In this document: piece by piece, positions 1 to 6,800 of the stretch
Numbering within the stretch: the stretch's first letter is position 1
Layout of the letters: each line of letters starts with the position of its first letter
Assembly: GCA_041581935.1 (NCBI GenBank)
Contig: JBFICP010000138.1
Span: 1-8,526 of the forward strand
Direction of reading: 5' to 3'
Source: JAABYT01 sp041581935
GTDB lineage: Bacteria; Pseudomonadota; Gammaproteobacteria; HK1
Length of the DNA stretch: 8,526 nt
Position numbers and translations under genes: made by a program
Notes under the pieces: generated by a model
Database searches by the model: none
Told to the model about the DNA's origin: nothing
Seen by the model: the letters and a program-made list of their open reading frames with translations, nothing else

Positions 1-1996
1 AAAGGCGCTCGCGGCGGTGGAGATCACCGAGAAGGATCGCGAGCTGTGGTTCGATCGGTTTCTGCGCGCGCTCAAAAGCGGCGCCATCCCGGCCGGGCGT
101 ATCGTCTCCAACGCCGGCGCCCAGGCGCACAAACCCGCCACATCCACCATCAACTGCACGGTCTCCGGGACGGTGGGTGATTCCATGGCCAACATTCTCG
201 AGAAGGTCAACGAGGCGGGCCTCACGTTAAAGGCCGGTTGCGGAATCGGCTACGAGTTCTCGACCCTGCGTCCCAAGGGTGCGTACGTGTCGGGGGCCGG
301 CGCCTACACCTCCGGACCCCTGTCGTTCATGGACATCTACGACAAGATGTGCTTCACGGTGTCCTCCGCCGGCGGGCGGCGCGGCGCGCAGATGGCCACG
401 TTTGACGTCGGCCATCCGGACGTGGTGGATTTCATTCGCGCCAAACGTGAGAACGGGCGACTGCGCCAGTTCAATCTGTCGCTGCTGATCACCCGTGAGT
501 TCATGGAAGCGGTGCGCAATGACGAGGAGTGGCCGCTCGCGTTTCCCGTCACACCCCGGGAGGTCGAGGATGACGGGCTCGACGTGGAGGACCCCTCGCA
601 GGTGATTTGGCGCACCTGGCCGATACGGGATAGCTATCTCGTCGACGAGTCCGGCCTGGTTGCCTGCAAAATTTATCGTCGCATTCGCGCACGGCGCCTG
701 TGGGATCTCATCATGGCGTCGACCTACGACTTCGCCGAGCCGGGCTTCATCCTCGTCGACGAGATCAACGAGATGAACAACAACTGGTTCTGCGAGAACG
801 TCCGCGCCACCAACCCCTGTGGCGAGCAGCCCCTGCCTCCCTACGGTGCATGTCTTCTCGGATCGGTCAATCTGACCAAGTTCGTGCTCGATCCATTCAC
901 CGATCGCGCCCGCTTCGATTGGGATGGTTATCGGGAAACGGTTGCCACCTTCACCCGCATGCTGGACAACGTGGTCGAGGTGAACGGCCTGCCGCTCGGT
1001 GAGCAGCGCCGCGAAATCGAGCGCAAGCGGCGCCATGGCATGGGTTATCTGGGGCTCGGCTCGACGCTCACCATGCTCGGCATGAGGTACGGCGATTCGG
1101 ACTCGCTGGAATTCACCGAGCGGGTTACCCGGGAAATGGCGGTCGAAGGCTGGAAGACGGGGCTCGAGCTGTCCCGCGAGAAGGGACCTGCTCCGATTAT
1201 GAACGAGCGATTCACGGTCAGCGCGGAAATGCTGCGCATGCGCCCGGAAATGAGAGCCGACGGTTACGAGGTCGGTGACGAGGTCGAAGGACGGGTGCTG
1301 CACGCGCGTTACAGCCGCTATATGCAACGTATCTCCGAAGTCGAGCCGGAGCTCGTCGAGGCGCTCGCCAACGAGGGTGCGCGCTTTACGCATCACACGT
1401 CGATTGCGCCGACGGGCACGATATCGCTGTCGCTCGCGAACAATGCGAGCAACGGTATCGAGCCGAGCTTCGCCCATCACTACTCGCGCAACGTCATACG
1501 CGAGGGCCGGAAGACCAAGGAGAAGGTCGACGTATTCTCATTCGAGATGCTTGCATACCGCGAGCTCGTCAACGCCGATTCATCACCGGAGGGTGACGAC
1601 GTCGATGCGCTGCCCGACTATTTCGTCACCGCCGAGCACGTCACGCCGAAGCAGCACGTGGACGTTCAGTCAGCCGCTCAAAAATGGGTGGACTCCTCGA
1701 TCTCGAAAACCGCGAATGTCCCCACGGACTATCACTACGAGGACTTCAAGGACATTTACCTGTATGCCTATGTCAAGGGACTCAAGGGATGCACGACGTT
1801 TCGGTTCAACCCCCAAGCGTTCCAGGGTGTGCTGGTGAAAGACAAGGATCTGGAGAAAACGACCTACCGCTTCACACTCGCTGACGGCAGCGTCATCGAG
1901 GTCAAAGGTAACGAAGAAATCGAGTACGACGGCGAAATCCACAGCGCCGCCAATCTCTACGATGCCATCAAGGAAGGCTATTACGGAAAATTCTGA
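1..1996 (+). CDS. nrdJa: Adenosylcobalamin-dependent (class II) ribonucleotide reductase, catalytic subunit NrdJa, 5'-truncated by the window edge
   Basis: This subunit reduces ribonucleotides to deoxyribonucleotides with an AdoCbl-generated thiyl radical, in the cytosol and without oxygen. The frame is open to the left edge (first full codon at 2, reading KALAAVE), so the GTG at 17 is probably internal and an N-terminal stretch is missing. Numbering from that GTG, the visible hallmarks are NCTVS with the first redox cysteine C47, AGCGIG (C75), SSAGGRRGAQMATF, and NPCGEQ (N266, C268, E270), which is the active-site N/C/E triad of the RNR barrel. PTGTIS at 465-470 is the phosphate-binding loop, and GLKGCTTFR (C592) is the late conserved block. 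The protein ends in EGYYGKF with no C-terminal CxxC pair. That cysteine tail lies in the next gene, 14 bases downstream in another frame. The two-gene arrangement matches the Pseudomonas NrdJa/NrdJb split (recalled family knowledge). Any promoter or cobalamin riboswitch would lie left of the window. Confidence 0.95.
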   Translation, partial: KALAAVEITEKDRELWFDRFLRALKSGAIPAGRIVSNAGAQAHKPATSTINCTVSGTVGDSMANILEKVNEAGLTLKAGCGIGYEFSTLRPKGAYVSGAGAYTSGPLSFMDIYDKMCFTVSSAGGRRGAQMATFDVGHPDVVDFIRAKRENGRLRQFNLSLLITREFMEAVRNDEEWPLAFPVTPREVEDDGLDVEDPSQVIWRTWPIRDSYLVDESGLVACKIYRRIRARRLWDLIMASTYDFAEPGFILVDEINEMNNNWFCENVRATNPCGEQPLPPYGACLLGSVNLTKFVLDPFTDRARFDWDGYRETVATFTRMLDNVVEVNGLPLGEQRREIERKRRHGMGYLGLGSTLTMLGMRYGDSDSLEFTERVTREMAVEGWKTGLELSREKGPAPIMNERFTVSAEMLRMRPEMRADGYEVGDEVEGRVLHARYSRYMQRISEVEPELVEALANEGARFTHHTSIAPTGTISLSLANNASNGIEPSFAHHYSRNVIREGRKTKEKVDVFSFEMLAYRELVNADSSPEGDDVDALPDYFVTAEHVTPKQHVDVQSAAQKWVDSSISKTANVPTDYHYEDFKDIYLYAYVKGLKGCTTFRFNPQAFQGVLVKDKDLEKTTYRFTLADGSVIEVKGNEEIEYDGEIHSAANLYDAIKEGYYGKF

Positions 1997-2010
1997 CAGA
2001 GACCACTGCC

Positions 2011-2745
2011 ATGGCAATCAAGATAGACCAGAAAATCGTCGAGTATGACGTCAAAACCCCGACCAGGACGGAAGTCGCCGAGGATGCGCATGCGCCCCGG
2101 AAAGTAACCGAGTCCGTGGCGCACACGGATGCGCCTCTGAAGAGCGCCGAAGTCATTCAAATGCACGAGCGGCTCGAACGGCCGGAAATGCTCGTGGGCT
2201 CGACATACAAGATCAAGACGCCGCTCTCAGAGCATGCGCTCTACGTGACCATCAATGACATCATTTTGAACCAGGGCACCGAGCATGAGCAGCGCCGCCC
2301 GTTCGAGGTGTTCATCAACTCCAAGAACATGGAGCATTTCCAGTGGATCGTTGCGCTCACGCGTATCGTATCCGCGGTATTCAGGAAGGGCGGCGACGTC
2401 ACCTTTCTCGTCGAGGAGCTGCGGTCTGTATTCGACCCGAGGGGTGGATACTTCAAAAAGGGCGGCAAGTACATGCCGTCCCTGGTGGCCGAGCTGGGAG
2501 ATGCCATCGACTCGCATTTGCGCAGTATCGGGCTGATCTCCGGCGAGCCGCTCGACCAGCAGCAGCAGGCCTACCTCGAGCAGACGCGGGCGCGCGTCGA
2601 CGCCGCGAAGGGCACAGACAGCGCAAGCGAAGATCAGGTTTTCCCTGAATACGCGGCTTTCTGCCAGCACTGCCACGCGAAAGCGGTGATTCAGATCGAC
2701 GGCTGCCTCACGTGCTTGAACTGTGGCGATTCCAAGTGTGGATAG
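2011..2745 (+). CDS. nrdJb: Class II ribonucleotide reductase accessory subunit NrdJb (TSCPD-like domain plus cysteine tail)
   Basis: This 244-residue protein is the C-terminal part of class II reductase made as a separate chain. Residues 1-60 are charged and look like a flexible linker. Residues about 65-145 resemble the TSCPD domain found at the C-terminus of fused NrdJ proteins (YVTINDI, PFEVFINSKN, VTFLVEELRSVFDPRGG). A Q/A-rich stretch follows at 180-210. The tail carries six cysteines: C218 and C221 (CQHC), then C232, C235, C238 and C243 in GCLTCLNCGDSKCG. By family knowledge such a tail either re-reduces the active-site disulfide of NrdJa or binds zinc; which cysteines do which is not decidable here. 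The ATG at 2011 lies 14 bases after the nrdJa stop with only a weak purine patch (AGAGA, 1998-2002), suggesting translational coupling. Its frame differs from nrdJa, so the split is not a single nonsense mutation. Confidence 0.9.
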   Translation: MAIKIDQKIVEYDVKTPTRTEVAEDAHAPRKVTESVAHTDAPLKSAEVIQMHERLERPEMLVGSTYKIKTPLSEHALYVTINDIILNQGTEHEQRRPFEVFINSKNMEHFQWIVALTRIVSAVFRKGGDVTFLVEELRSVFDPRGGYFKKGGKYMPSLVAELGDAIDSHLRSIGLISGEPLDQQQQAYLEQTRARVDAAKGTDSASEDQVFPEYAAFCQHCHAKAVIQIDGCLTCLNCGDSKCG

Positions 2746-2854
2746 CGGCTGAACAACCTGGAGTGAATCTATAGCGACGCATTCCATCGAACACGATTTT
2801 TACCACGCCTTCATGTGGAGGCCGTGACGGGCGCCGAGAGGGAAGTCGGCACTG
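2746..2854. other. Gap between nrdJb and the rnd leader hairpin; no gene seen
   Basis: About 110 bases with no credible coding region. Reading frames crossing it in either direction continue far into nrdJb or rnd and have shadow-like composition. A weak sigma70-type TATAGC (2770-2775) has a poor CTGAAC (2749-2754) 15 bases upstream, so a promoter for rnd may lie here but is not convincing. If rnd is transcribed independently, its start site must be in this stretch or in the end of nrdJb. Confidence 0.4.
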
Positions 2855-2908
2855 GCTCGTCGCACGCCGGTACTGCCCAGCAGAATCTGCGTGCGACGAG
2901 CTTTTTTT
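2855..2908 (+). terminator. Perfect 13-bp inverted repeat followed by T7 (intrinsic terminator or rnd leader hairpin)
   Basis: The left arm GCTCGTCGCACGC (2855-2867) is exactly complementary to the right arm GCGTGCGACGAGC (2889-2901). The 21-base loop can itself pair weakly (CTG/CAG), and TTTTTTT follows at 2902-2908. This is the textbook shape of a rho-independent terminator and could end the nrdJa-nrdJb transcript. Its T-tract ends only 18 bases before the ATG of rnd, so any rnd message starting upstream would carry this hairpin and U-tract in its leader. From memory, the E. coli rnd leader has a similar terminator-like stem and a run of eight U needed for translation, so a regulatory role is a real alternative. 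Confidence 0.88.
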
Positions 2909-2926
2909 GTGGATATTCTTCAGACG

Positions 2927-4054
2927 ATGATCAACCCGATATTTATCGAATCCGCCGCGCAGCTCGAAGATGCATGCAGGAAATGGCTCGGCGCCGAGGT
3001 GATCGGCGTGGACACGGAGTTCGAACGCACCCGCACCTATTTCTCCCGCCCGGCACTGGTGCAGATATTCGACGATGAGCATGTTTTTCTCATCGACCCT
3101 CTGGTCGTGGGCGACTACTCGCCACTAGCCGCCCTGCTGCAATGCCGTAATGTCACGAAGGTGATGCACGCGGCCGAGGGCGATATCGAGGTACTCGAGC
3201 AGCTGACCGGCGTGATTCCCACTTCGGTGTTCGACACACAGATGGCCGCGGCCTTTGCCGGCCACGGATACTCGCTCGGATATCGAACGCTCACGCACAC
3301 GCTGCTCGGCGAGCAGCTCGACAAGGACGAGACGCGTTCGAACTGGCTGAAACGACCGCTGAGTGACGCGCAGATCGCTTACGCGGCGCTCGATGTCGTG
3401 TACCTGTTACCCATGTATCGGCGACTGCACCGCGAACTCAGTGAAATGGGCCGTGATACCTGGCTGCGCGAAGAAATTGAGCGATTGGCGCAGCGACGCG
3501 AAGCCGATCGGGATCCGCGCCGTGCCTACCTGCGTATTCGCCCCGGAAGACGGCTGGATATCGACGGGCTCTCGGCCCTGCGCGAGCTTGCCGCGTGGCG
3601 CGAATGTGAAGCGCGCAACCGCGATCTGCCGCGTCAAATGATTCTCAAGGATGCAGCGTTGCTGGCGATTGCATCAGCGTCGCCCACCCGTGCCGATGAA
3701 CTCGCCGCGTTGCCCGAGCTGCCTACTTCCGTGGTGTCCCGATACGCACAAGCGCTGCTCGATGTCATGACACGGGCACGAAGCGCGGCTGCGGATTCGC
3801 CGCCGCTACGAGCGCCGGTTGTCGAGCGGCGTTACGCTTCCTGGCTCAAGGCTTTGAAACACGCCGTGCGCGAACGGGCGGAGGCCCTCGGCATGCCGGC
3901 GCCCATGCTGGCCCAATCGCGCACCCTCGAAGCCCTCGTCGAGGCTGCCGCGGCAGACAGGATGTGTCTGCCCGAAGAACTGGGCGGATGGCGGCAGACA
4001 GTCATCGGCGAGCCGCTCATGAGCGCGCTCGCAGCTATAAAAGATCGCGCCTAG
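2927..4054 (+). CDS. rnd: Ribonuclease D (DEDDy 3'-5' exoribonuclease, tRNA 3'-end processing)
   Basis: RNase D trims the 3' ends of precursor tRNAs and other small RNAs in the cytosol. From the ATG at 2927 the protein is 375 residues, the usual length. The DEDDy residues are all present: D29 and E31 (VDTEFERTRTY), D86 (HAAEGDIEVL), and Y152 and D156 (YAALDVVYLLP). Each sits one position after its E. coli counterpart as I recall it. A first HRDC domain covers about 213-292 (LSALRELAAWRE, RDLPRQMILKD), and a second, weaker HRDC-like helical region fills the C-terminus. I chose ATG 2927 over in-frame GTG 2891 and GTG 2909. GTG 2891 lies inside the right arm of the hairpin, homologues begin near MINPIF, and 2909 abuts the T-tract. 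No good Shine-Dalgarno precedes the ATG. The gene converges on mtaB, and its TAG stop lies in the shared CTAG at 4051-4054. Confidence 0.95.
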   Translation: MINPIFIESAAQLEDACRKWLGAEVIGVDTEFERTRTYFSRPALVQIFDDEHVFLIDPLVVGDYSPLAALLQCRNVTKVMHAAEGDIEVLEQLTGVIPTSVFDTQMAAAFAGHGYSLGYRTLTHTLLGEQLDKDETRSNWLKRPLSDAQIAYAALDVVYLLPMYRRLHRELSEMGRDTWLREEIERLAQRREADRDPRRAYLRIRPGRRLDIDGLSALRELAAWRECEARNRDLPRQMILKDAALLAIASASPTRADELAALPELPTSVVSRYAQALLDVMTRARSAAADSPPLRAPVVERRYASWLKALKHAVRERAEALGMPAPMLAQSRTLEALVEAAAADRMCLPEELGGWRQTVIGEPLMSALAAIKDRA

Positions 4055-5379
4055 CCCGCACCATCACCCGATTCTGAGACCCGGTAGCCGCGCAATCGTT
4101 CACCTTCGAGAGCAACGATGTGCACGTTCTCTACGCCAGTGTGCGCTTCACCCTCTCCGAGCTCAACGCGAAGGTAGTTGTCGGTCCACCCGGCGAGATA
4201 CGAGTGCCGACCCCGACGTGCGGTCTCGAGCAATACCGGCAGCGTCCTTCCCACGTGGCGTTCTTGAAATGCCCTCTGCTTGTCGCGCATGAGGCGCTTG
4301 AGCGCTCGTGTGCGCCGCTTCTTCACGTCGCCTGGAATCTGATCTCCGTAGCTTTCCGCTTCAGAGCCAGGGCGCACGGAATACGTGAACGGGTGGATAT
4401 AGGTGATCGGAAGCTCGGCGAGGCAGTCGAACGTTTCCTGAAAATGCTCATCCGTCTCACCCGGAAAACCGCAAATAACGTCGGTGCCGATACCGCAGTC
4501 GGGTATAGCTTCGGAAATTTTCCAAATCAATCGCGAAAACTGCCCTGCCGTGTAGCGCCTCTTCATGCGTGACAGAATCGCGTTGCTCGCACTCTGAAGC
4601 GGGATGTGAAAGTGCCGCGCGAATTTTTCATGCCTCGCCATGAGCGCGATGAGCTCATCGCTGATCGAGGCCGGCTCGATTGAGCTAAGACGAAAACGCT
4701 CGAGCTCGGGAATGGCAAGAATGTCGCGCACCAATTCGGTCAACATGCGGCGGTTCTCGGGCAAATCCAGACCATAGTCACCCAGGTGCACGCCTGTCAG
4801 CACAACTTCCGCATAGCCCGACACGACCAGCTCGTGCACTTGGGCGAGAACGCTCTGTGGTTTGCGACTTCGCGACGCACCGCGGGTCTGCGGCACGATG
4901 CAGAAGCTGCAGGATTCATTGCAACCCTCCTGGACCTTAACGAAAGCCCGACTGTGCTCCATCATCTCGGTGATCGGCACATCCACGAATTCGCTGGCCT
5001 CCCCGATCGGCGATACCGCGATCTCGAGACCACTCTCGTCCATGTCGTCCATCTTGCGAGCGATTTGACCACGATCCGCGGCGCCCACGATCAGGCACAC
5101 GCCCGGCAGCTCGGCGAGCTCGCGGGGTGCGCGCTGAGCGTAGCAACCGGTCACGACGATGGCGGAATCGGGCCGCTCTGAATGAATGCGGCGGATGGCT
5201 TTTCGGCAGGTCGCGTCCGCTCTCGCGGTGACGCTGCAAGTATTGACCACGTAGACGTCGGCGTGCTCGCGGAACGGCACACTGCGCCATCCACCGTCGT
5301 CGTCGAGGAGGGTGCGGATGGTTTCGGTGTCGTATTGGTTGAGGCGACAACCGAATGTACAGAAGGCAACGCTTTTCAA
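4051..5379 (-). CDS. mtaB: tRNA (N6-threonylcarbamoyladenosine-37-C2)-methylthiotransferase MtaB (radical SAM)
   Basis: MtaB adds a methylthio group to t6A37 of ANN-decoding tRNAs, making ms2t6A. At 442 residues it is full length. The N-terminal methylthiotransferase domain (1 to about 130) carries the auxiliary-cluster cysteines C11 (TFGCRLNQ), C48 (NTCSV) and C79 (TGCYAQR). The radical SAM motif is C153-x3-C157-x2-C160 (EGCNESCSFC). SPASM-free barrel motifs follow (LTGVHLGDYG, LSSIEP, HIPLQS, DVICGFPGE), then a TRAM-type RNA-binding end at about 372-435. The pattern fits MtaB (YqeV type) better than MiaB or RimO: the protein starts directly at the CxxxNQY block and has RGASRSR after the cluster. 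The start codon is TTG (5379-5377) with GGAGGT just upstream. No ATG exists near the conserved MKSVAFCTFGC start. A divergent promoter candidate lies at 5401-5430. Confidence 0.93.
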   Translation of the reverse strand: MKSVAFCTFGCRLNQYDTETIRTLLDDDGGWRSVPFREHADVYVVNTCSVTARADATCRKAIRRIHSERPDSAIVVTGCYAQRAPRELAELPGVCLIVGAADRGQIARKMDDMDESGLEIAVSPIGEASEFVDVPITEMMEHSRAFVKVQEGCNESCSFCIVPQTRGASRSRKPQSVLAQVHELVVSGYAEVVLTGVHLGDYGLDLPENRRMLTELVRDILAIPELERFRLSSIEPASISDELIALMARHEKFARHFHIPLQSASNAILSRMKRRYTAGQFSRLIWKISEAIPDCGIGTDVICGFPGETDEHFQETFDCLAELPITYIHPFTYSVRPGSEAESYGDQIPGDVKKRRTRALKRLMRDKQRAFQERHVGRTLPVLLETARRGRHSYLAGWTDNYLRVELGEGEAHTGVENVHIVALEGERLRGYRVSESGDGAG

Positions 5380-5382
5380 GGG

Positions 5383-5388
5383 ACCTCC
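5383..5388 (-). promoter_or_regulatory. Ribosome binding site that fixes the TTG start of mtaB
   Basis: On the minus strand GGAGGT (plus-strand ACCTCC) lies three bases before TTG 5379-5377. The spacing is short but the match is strong, and the first residues (MKSVAFCT) agree with the usual MtaB N-terminus. This supports TTG rather than a downstream codon. Confidence 0.7.
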
Positions 5389-5400
5389 GAGGGCGGGCAG

Positions 5401-5430
5401 ATTCTATATGGGTGCTTGATGATCTGCCAC
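5401..5430 (-). promoter_or_regulatory. Candidate sigma70-type promoter for mtaB
   Basis: On the minus strand GTGGCA (plus 5425-5430) and TAGAAT (plus 5401-5406) are separated by 18 bases. They match the -35 and -10 consensus at 4/6 and 5/6. Transcription would start near 5394, leaving a short leader that includes the ribosome binding site. A 7-bp inverted repeat, GGCAGAT (5396-5402) and ATCTGCC (5422-5428), overlaps both boxes; this could be chance. Read by eye, not scored. Confidence 0.4.
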
Positions 5431-5445
5431 CTCCGCGCGCCGGGA

Positions 5446-5474
5446 TTACCTGCGACCGCCCTTTCGGCTAACAT
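5446..5474 (+). promoter_or_regulatory. Weak promoter candidate for the kinase-fetAB set
   Basis: TTACCT (5446-5451) and TAACAT (5469-5474) are 17 bases apart and match the sigma70 boxes at 3/6 and 4/6. This is the best rightward candidate in the 121-base divergent region, but it is weak. The position, about 20 bases before the ribosome binding site of the kinase, is reasonable. Confidence 0.22.
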
Positions 5475-5487
5475 GGCCCTCGGGGGC

Positions 5488-5493
5488 GAGGGA
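5488..5493 (+). promoter_or_regulatory. Ribosome binding site that fixes the GTG start of the kinase gene
   Basis: GAGGGA lies seven bases before GTG 5501. The upstream ATG at 5473 is in another frame. The kinase domain begins within the first ten residues, so no longer protein is needed and the GTG is well supported. Confidence 0.65.
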
Positions 5494-5500
5494 CCATCCA

Positions 5501-6790
5501 GTGCTCGCGGAAAAAATCGGTAAGTACGAGCTCATCGAACGTCTCGCCAGCGGCAGTATGGGCACCGTGTATTCGGCCCACGATCCGTTTACCAACCGGC
5601 TGGTAGCAATCAAGGTCGCCCATCCTCAGTACGCCGAGGATTCCGCCAACGCGCGAAAGTTTCGCAAGCTTTTCTTTAACGAAGCCCACGCCGCCGGAGT
5701 GCTCGATCACCCGAACATTTTGCGGGTATTCGACGCAGACATCGATGGAAGCTCGTGTTACCTGGTCATGGAGCTGGTCGAAAATGCCGGGACACTCGAG
5801 CCCTATTGCAGTTCCGACAACTTGTTGCCTCTGCCGGACATCATCGGCATCGTCTATAAAACGGCGAAAGCTCTCGACTATGCCCACCGGCAAGGCGTCA
5901 TTCATCGCGACATCAAACCCAGCAATATTCTGCTGACACAGGATCGCGACATCAAGCTTGCCGATTTCAGCGTCGCCATGATTACCCGCGCAGATACCAT
6001 ACAGACGCAGTTCACAGGTGTTCTCGGCTCGCCGTTGTACATGTCGCCCGAACAGATTAACGATCAATCGATCACCGGACGAAGCGATATATTCTCCCTC
6101 GGCACGCTCATGTATCAGCTATTGACGGGCTCGCACCCCTTCCATGCCGAGAGTCTGATCGCCATCAGCCAGAAGATCAGCAACGACGAGCCACGGCCCA
6201 TCGTCGAGTATCGCGCCGACCTGCCCGACGGGCTCAATTACGCGATCGGACGCATGCTCAAGAAAGACCCCGAAGAGCGTTACAGCACCGGATTGGATCT
6301 GGCGGCGGACCTGGCATTGATATTCGAGGATCTGGATGCCGTCGCAGATGAGGAAGGTCTGCGCGAGAAATTCGGCGCCATCAAGAACCTGGGATTCTTC
6401 AAGGGCTTTGTCGACGCGGATATCTGGGAGCTGATCCGCGCGTGCACGTGGCAGACGTACTCAGCGGCTGACTCGATCATTCGCCAGGGTGACATGGAAC
6501 ACTCTTTCTACATCATTCTCTCCGGAGTCGTGATCATCGAGCAGGATGGCAGCGTGGTTAACATCCTGCATGAGGGCGACTGCTTCGGCGAGATGGGATA
6601 CCTGGCCCGTGCCCGGCGCGTCGCCAGCGCCATTGCCCGCACCGATGTTTCGGTAATGAAGGTCAACGATTCCACCATCGACCGCGCCGCCGAGGCGACC
6701 CAGCTGCGCTTTCACAGAGCCTTCGTGCGCACCCTCATCGAGCGGCTCACCGACGCCACCGCCATCGTCTCCCAGCTGCGCCGCGCGTGA
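5501..6790 (+). CDS. Ser/Thr protein kinase with C-terminal cyclic-nucleotide-binding domain
   Basis: A cytosolic 429-residue Hanks-type kinase fused to a CNB domain, with no signal peptide or membrane segment. Kinase domain about 7-275: glycine loop LASGSMGTVY (15-24, with Ala16 where the first Gly is usual), VAIK lysine K38, helix-C E61, catalytic HRDIKPSN (135-142, base D137), metal-binding DFS (155-157, normally DFG), SPE (182-184), D196 and R260. T169 and T172 lie in the activation segment and could be phosphorylated. CNB domain about 298-415: the phosphate-binding cassette starts FGEMGYL at 362, with E364 and R373 at the positions that hold the nucleotide ribose and phosphate in CAP and PKA. 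The key residues suggest an active kinase that senses cAMP, cGMP or a related ligand, but ligand and substrate are unknown. It starts with GTG and ends ten bases before fetA, so the two are probably co-transcribed. Confidence 0.9.
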   Translation: MLAEKIGKYELIERLASGSMGTVYSAHDPFTNRLVAIKVAHPQYAEDSANARKFRKLFFNEAHAAGVLDHPNILRVFDADIDGSSCYLVMELVENAGTLEPYCSSDNLLPLPDIIGIVYKTAKALDYAHRQGVIHRDIKPSNILLTQDRDIKLADFSVAMITRADTIQTQFTGVLGSPLYMSPEQINDQSITGRSDIFSLGTLMYQLLTGSHPFHAESLIAISQKISNDEPRPIVEYRADLPDGLNYAIGRMLKKDPEERYSTGLDLAADLALIFEDLDAVADEEGLREKFGAIKNLGFFKGFVDADIWELIRACTWQTYSAADSIIRQGDMEHSFYIILSGVVIIEQDGSVVNILHEGDCFGEMGYLARARRVASAIARTDVSVMKVNDSTIDRAAEATQLRFHRAFVRTLIERLTDATAIVSQLRRA

Positions 6791-6800
6791 GGCCATCGGC

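Noticed and set aside
227..1480. 417-codon open frame on the minus strand inside nrdJa
   Set aside because: It lies fully antisense to an unmistakable reductase, has Arg/His-rich composition and no recognisable motif. Long antisense frames are common in GC-rich genes.
2891..2926. Upstream GTG starts (2891, 2909) for rnd
   Set aside because: 2891 falls inside the right arm of the 13-bp hairpin and 2909 directly after the T-tract. Neither has a ribosome binding site, and the ATG at 2927 gives the normal RNase D N-terminus.
2708..3082. Open frames of 124 codons (minus) and 87 codons (plus, 2815-3078) crossing the nrdJb-rnd gap
   Set aside because: Both run into rnd out of frame, cross the hairpin and T-tract, and show no family features.
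4120..5523. Plus-strand open frames opposite mtaB (such as 4120-4572, 4786-5181 and 5182-5523)
   Set aside because: They are antisense to a full-length radical SAM enzyme with all six cluster cysteines; composition is atypical and there are no start signals.
5468..6067. 199-codon minus-strand frame over the kinase start
   Set aside because: It is antisense to the conserved kinase lobes and has no motifs or ribosome binding site.
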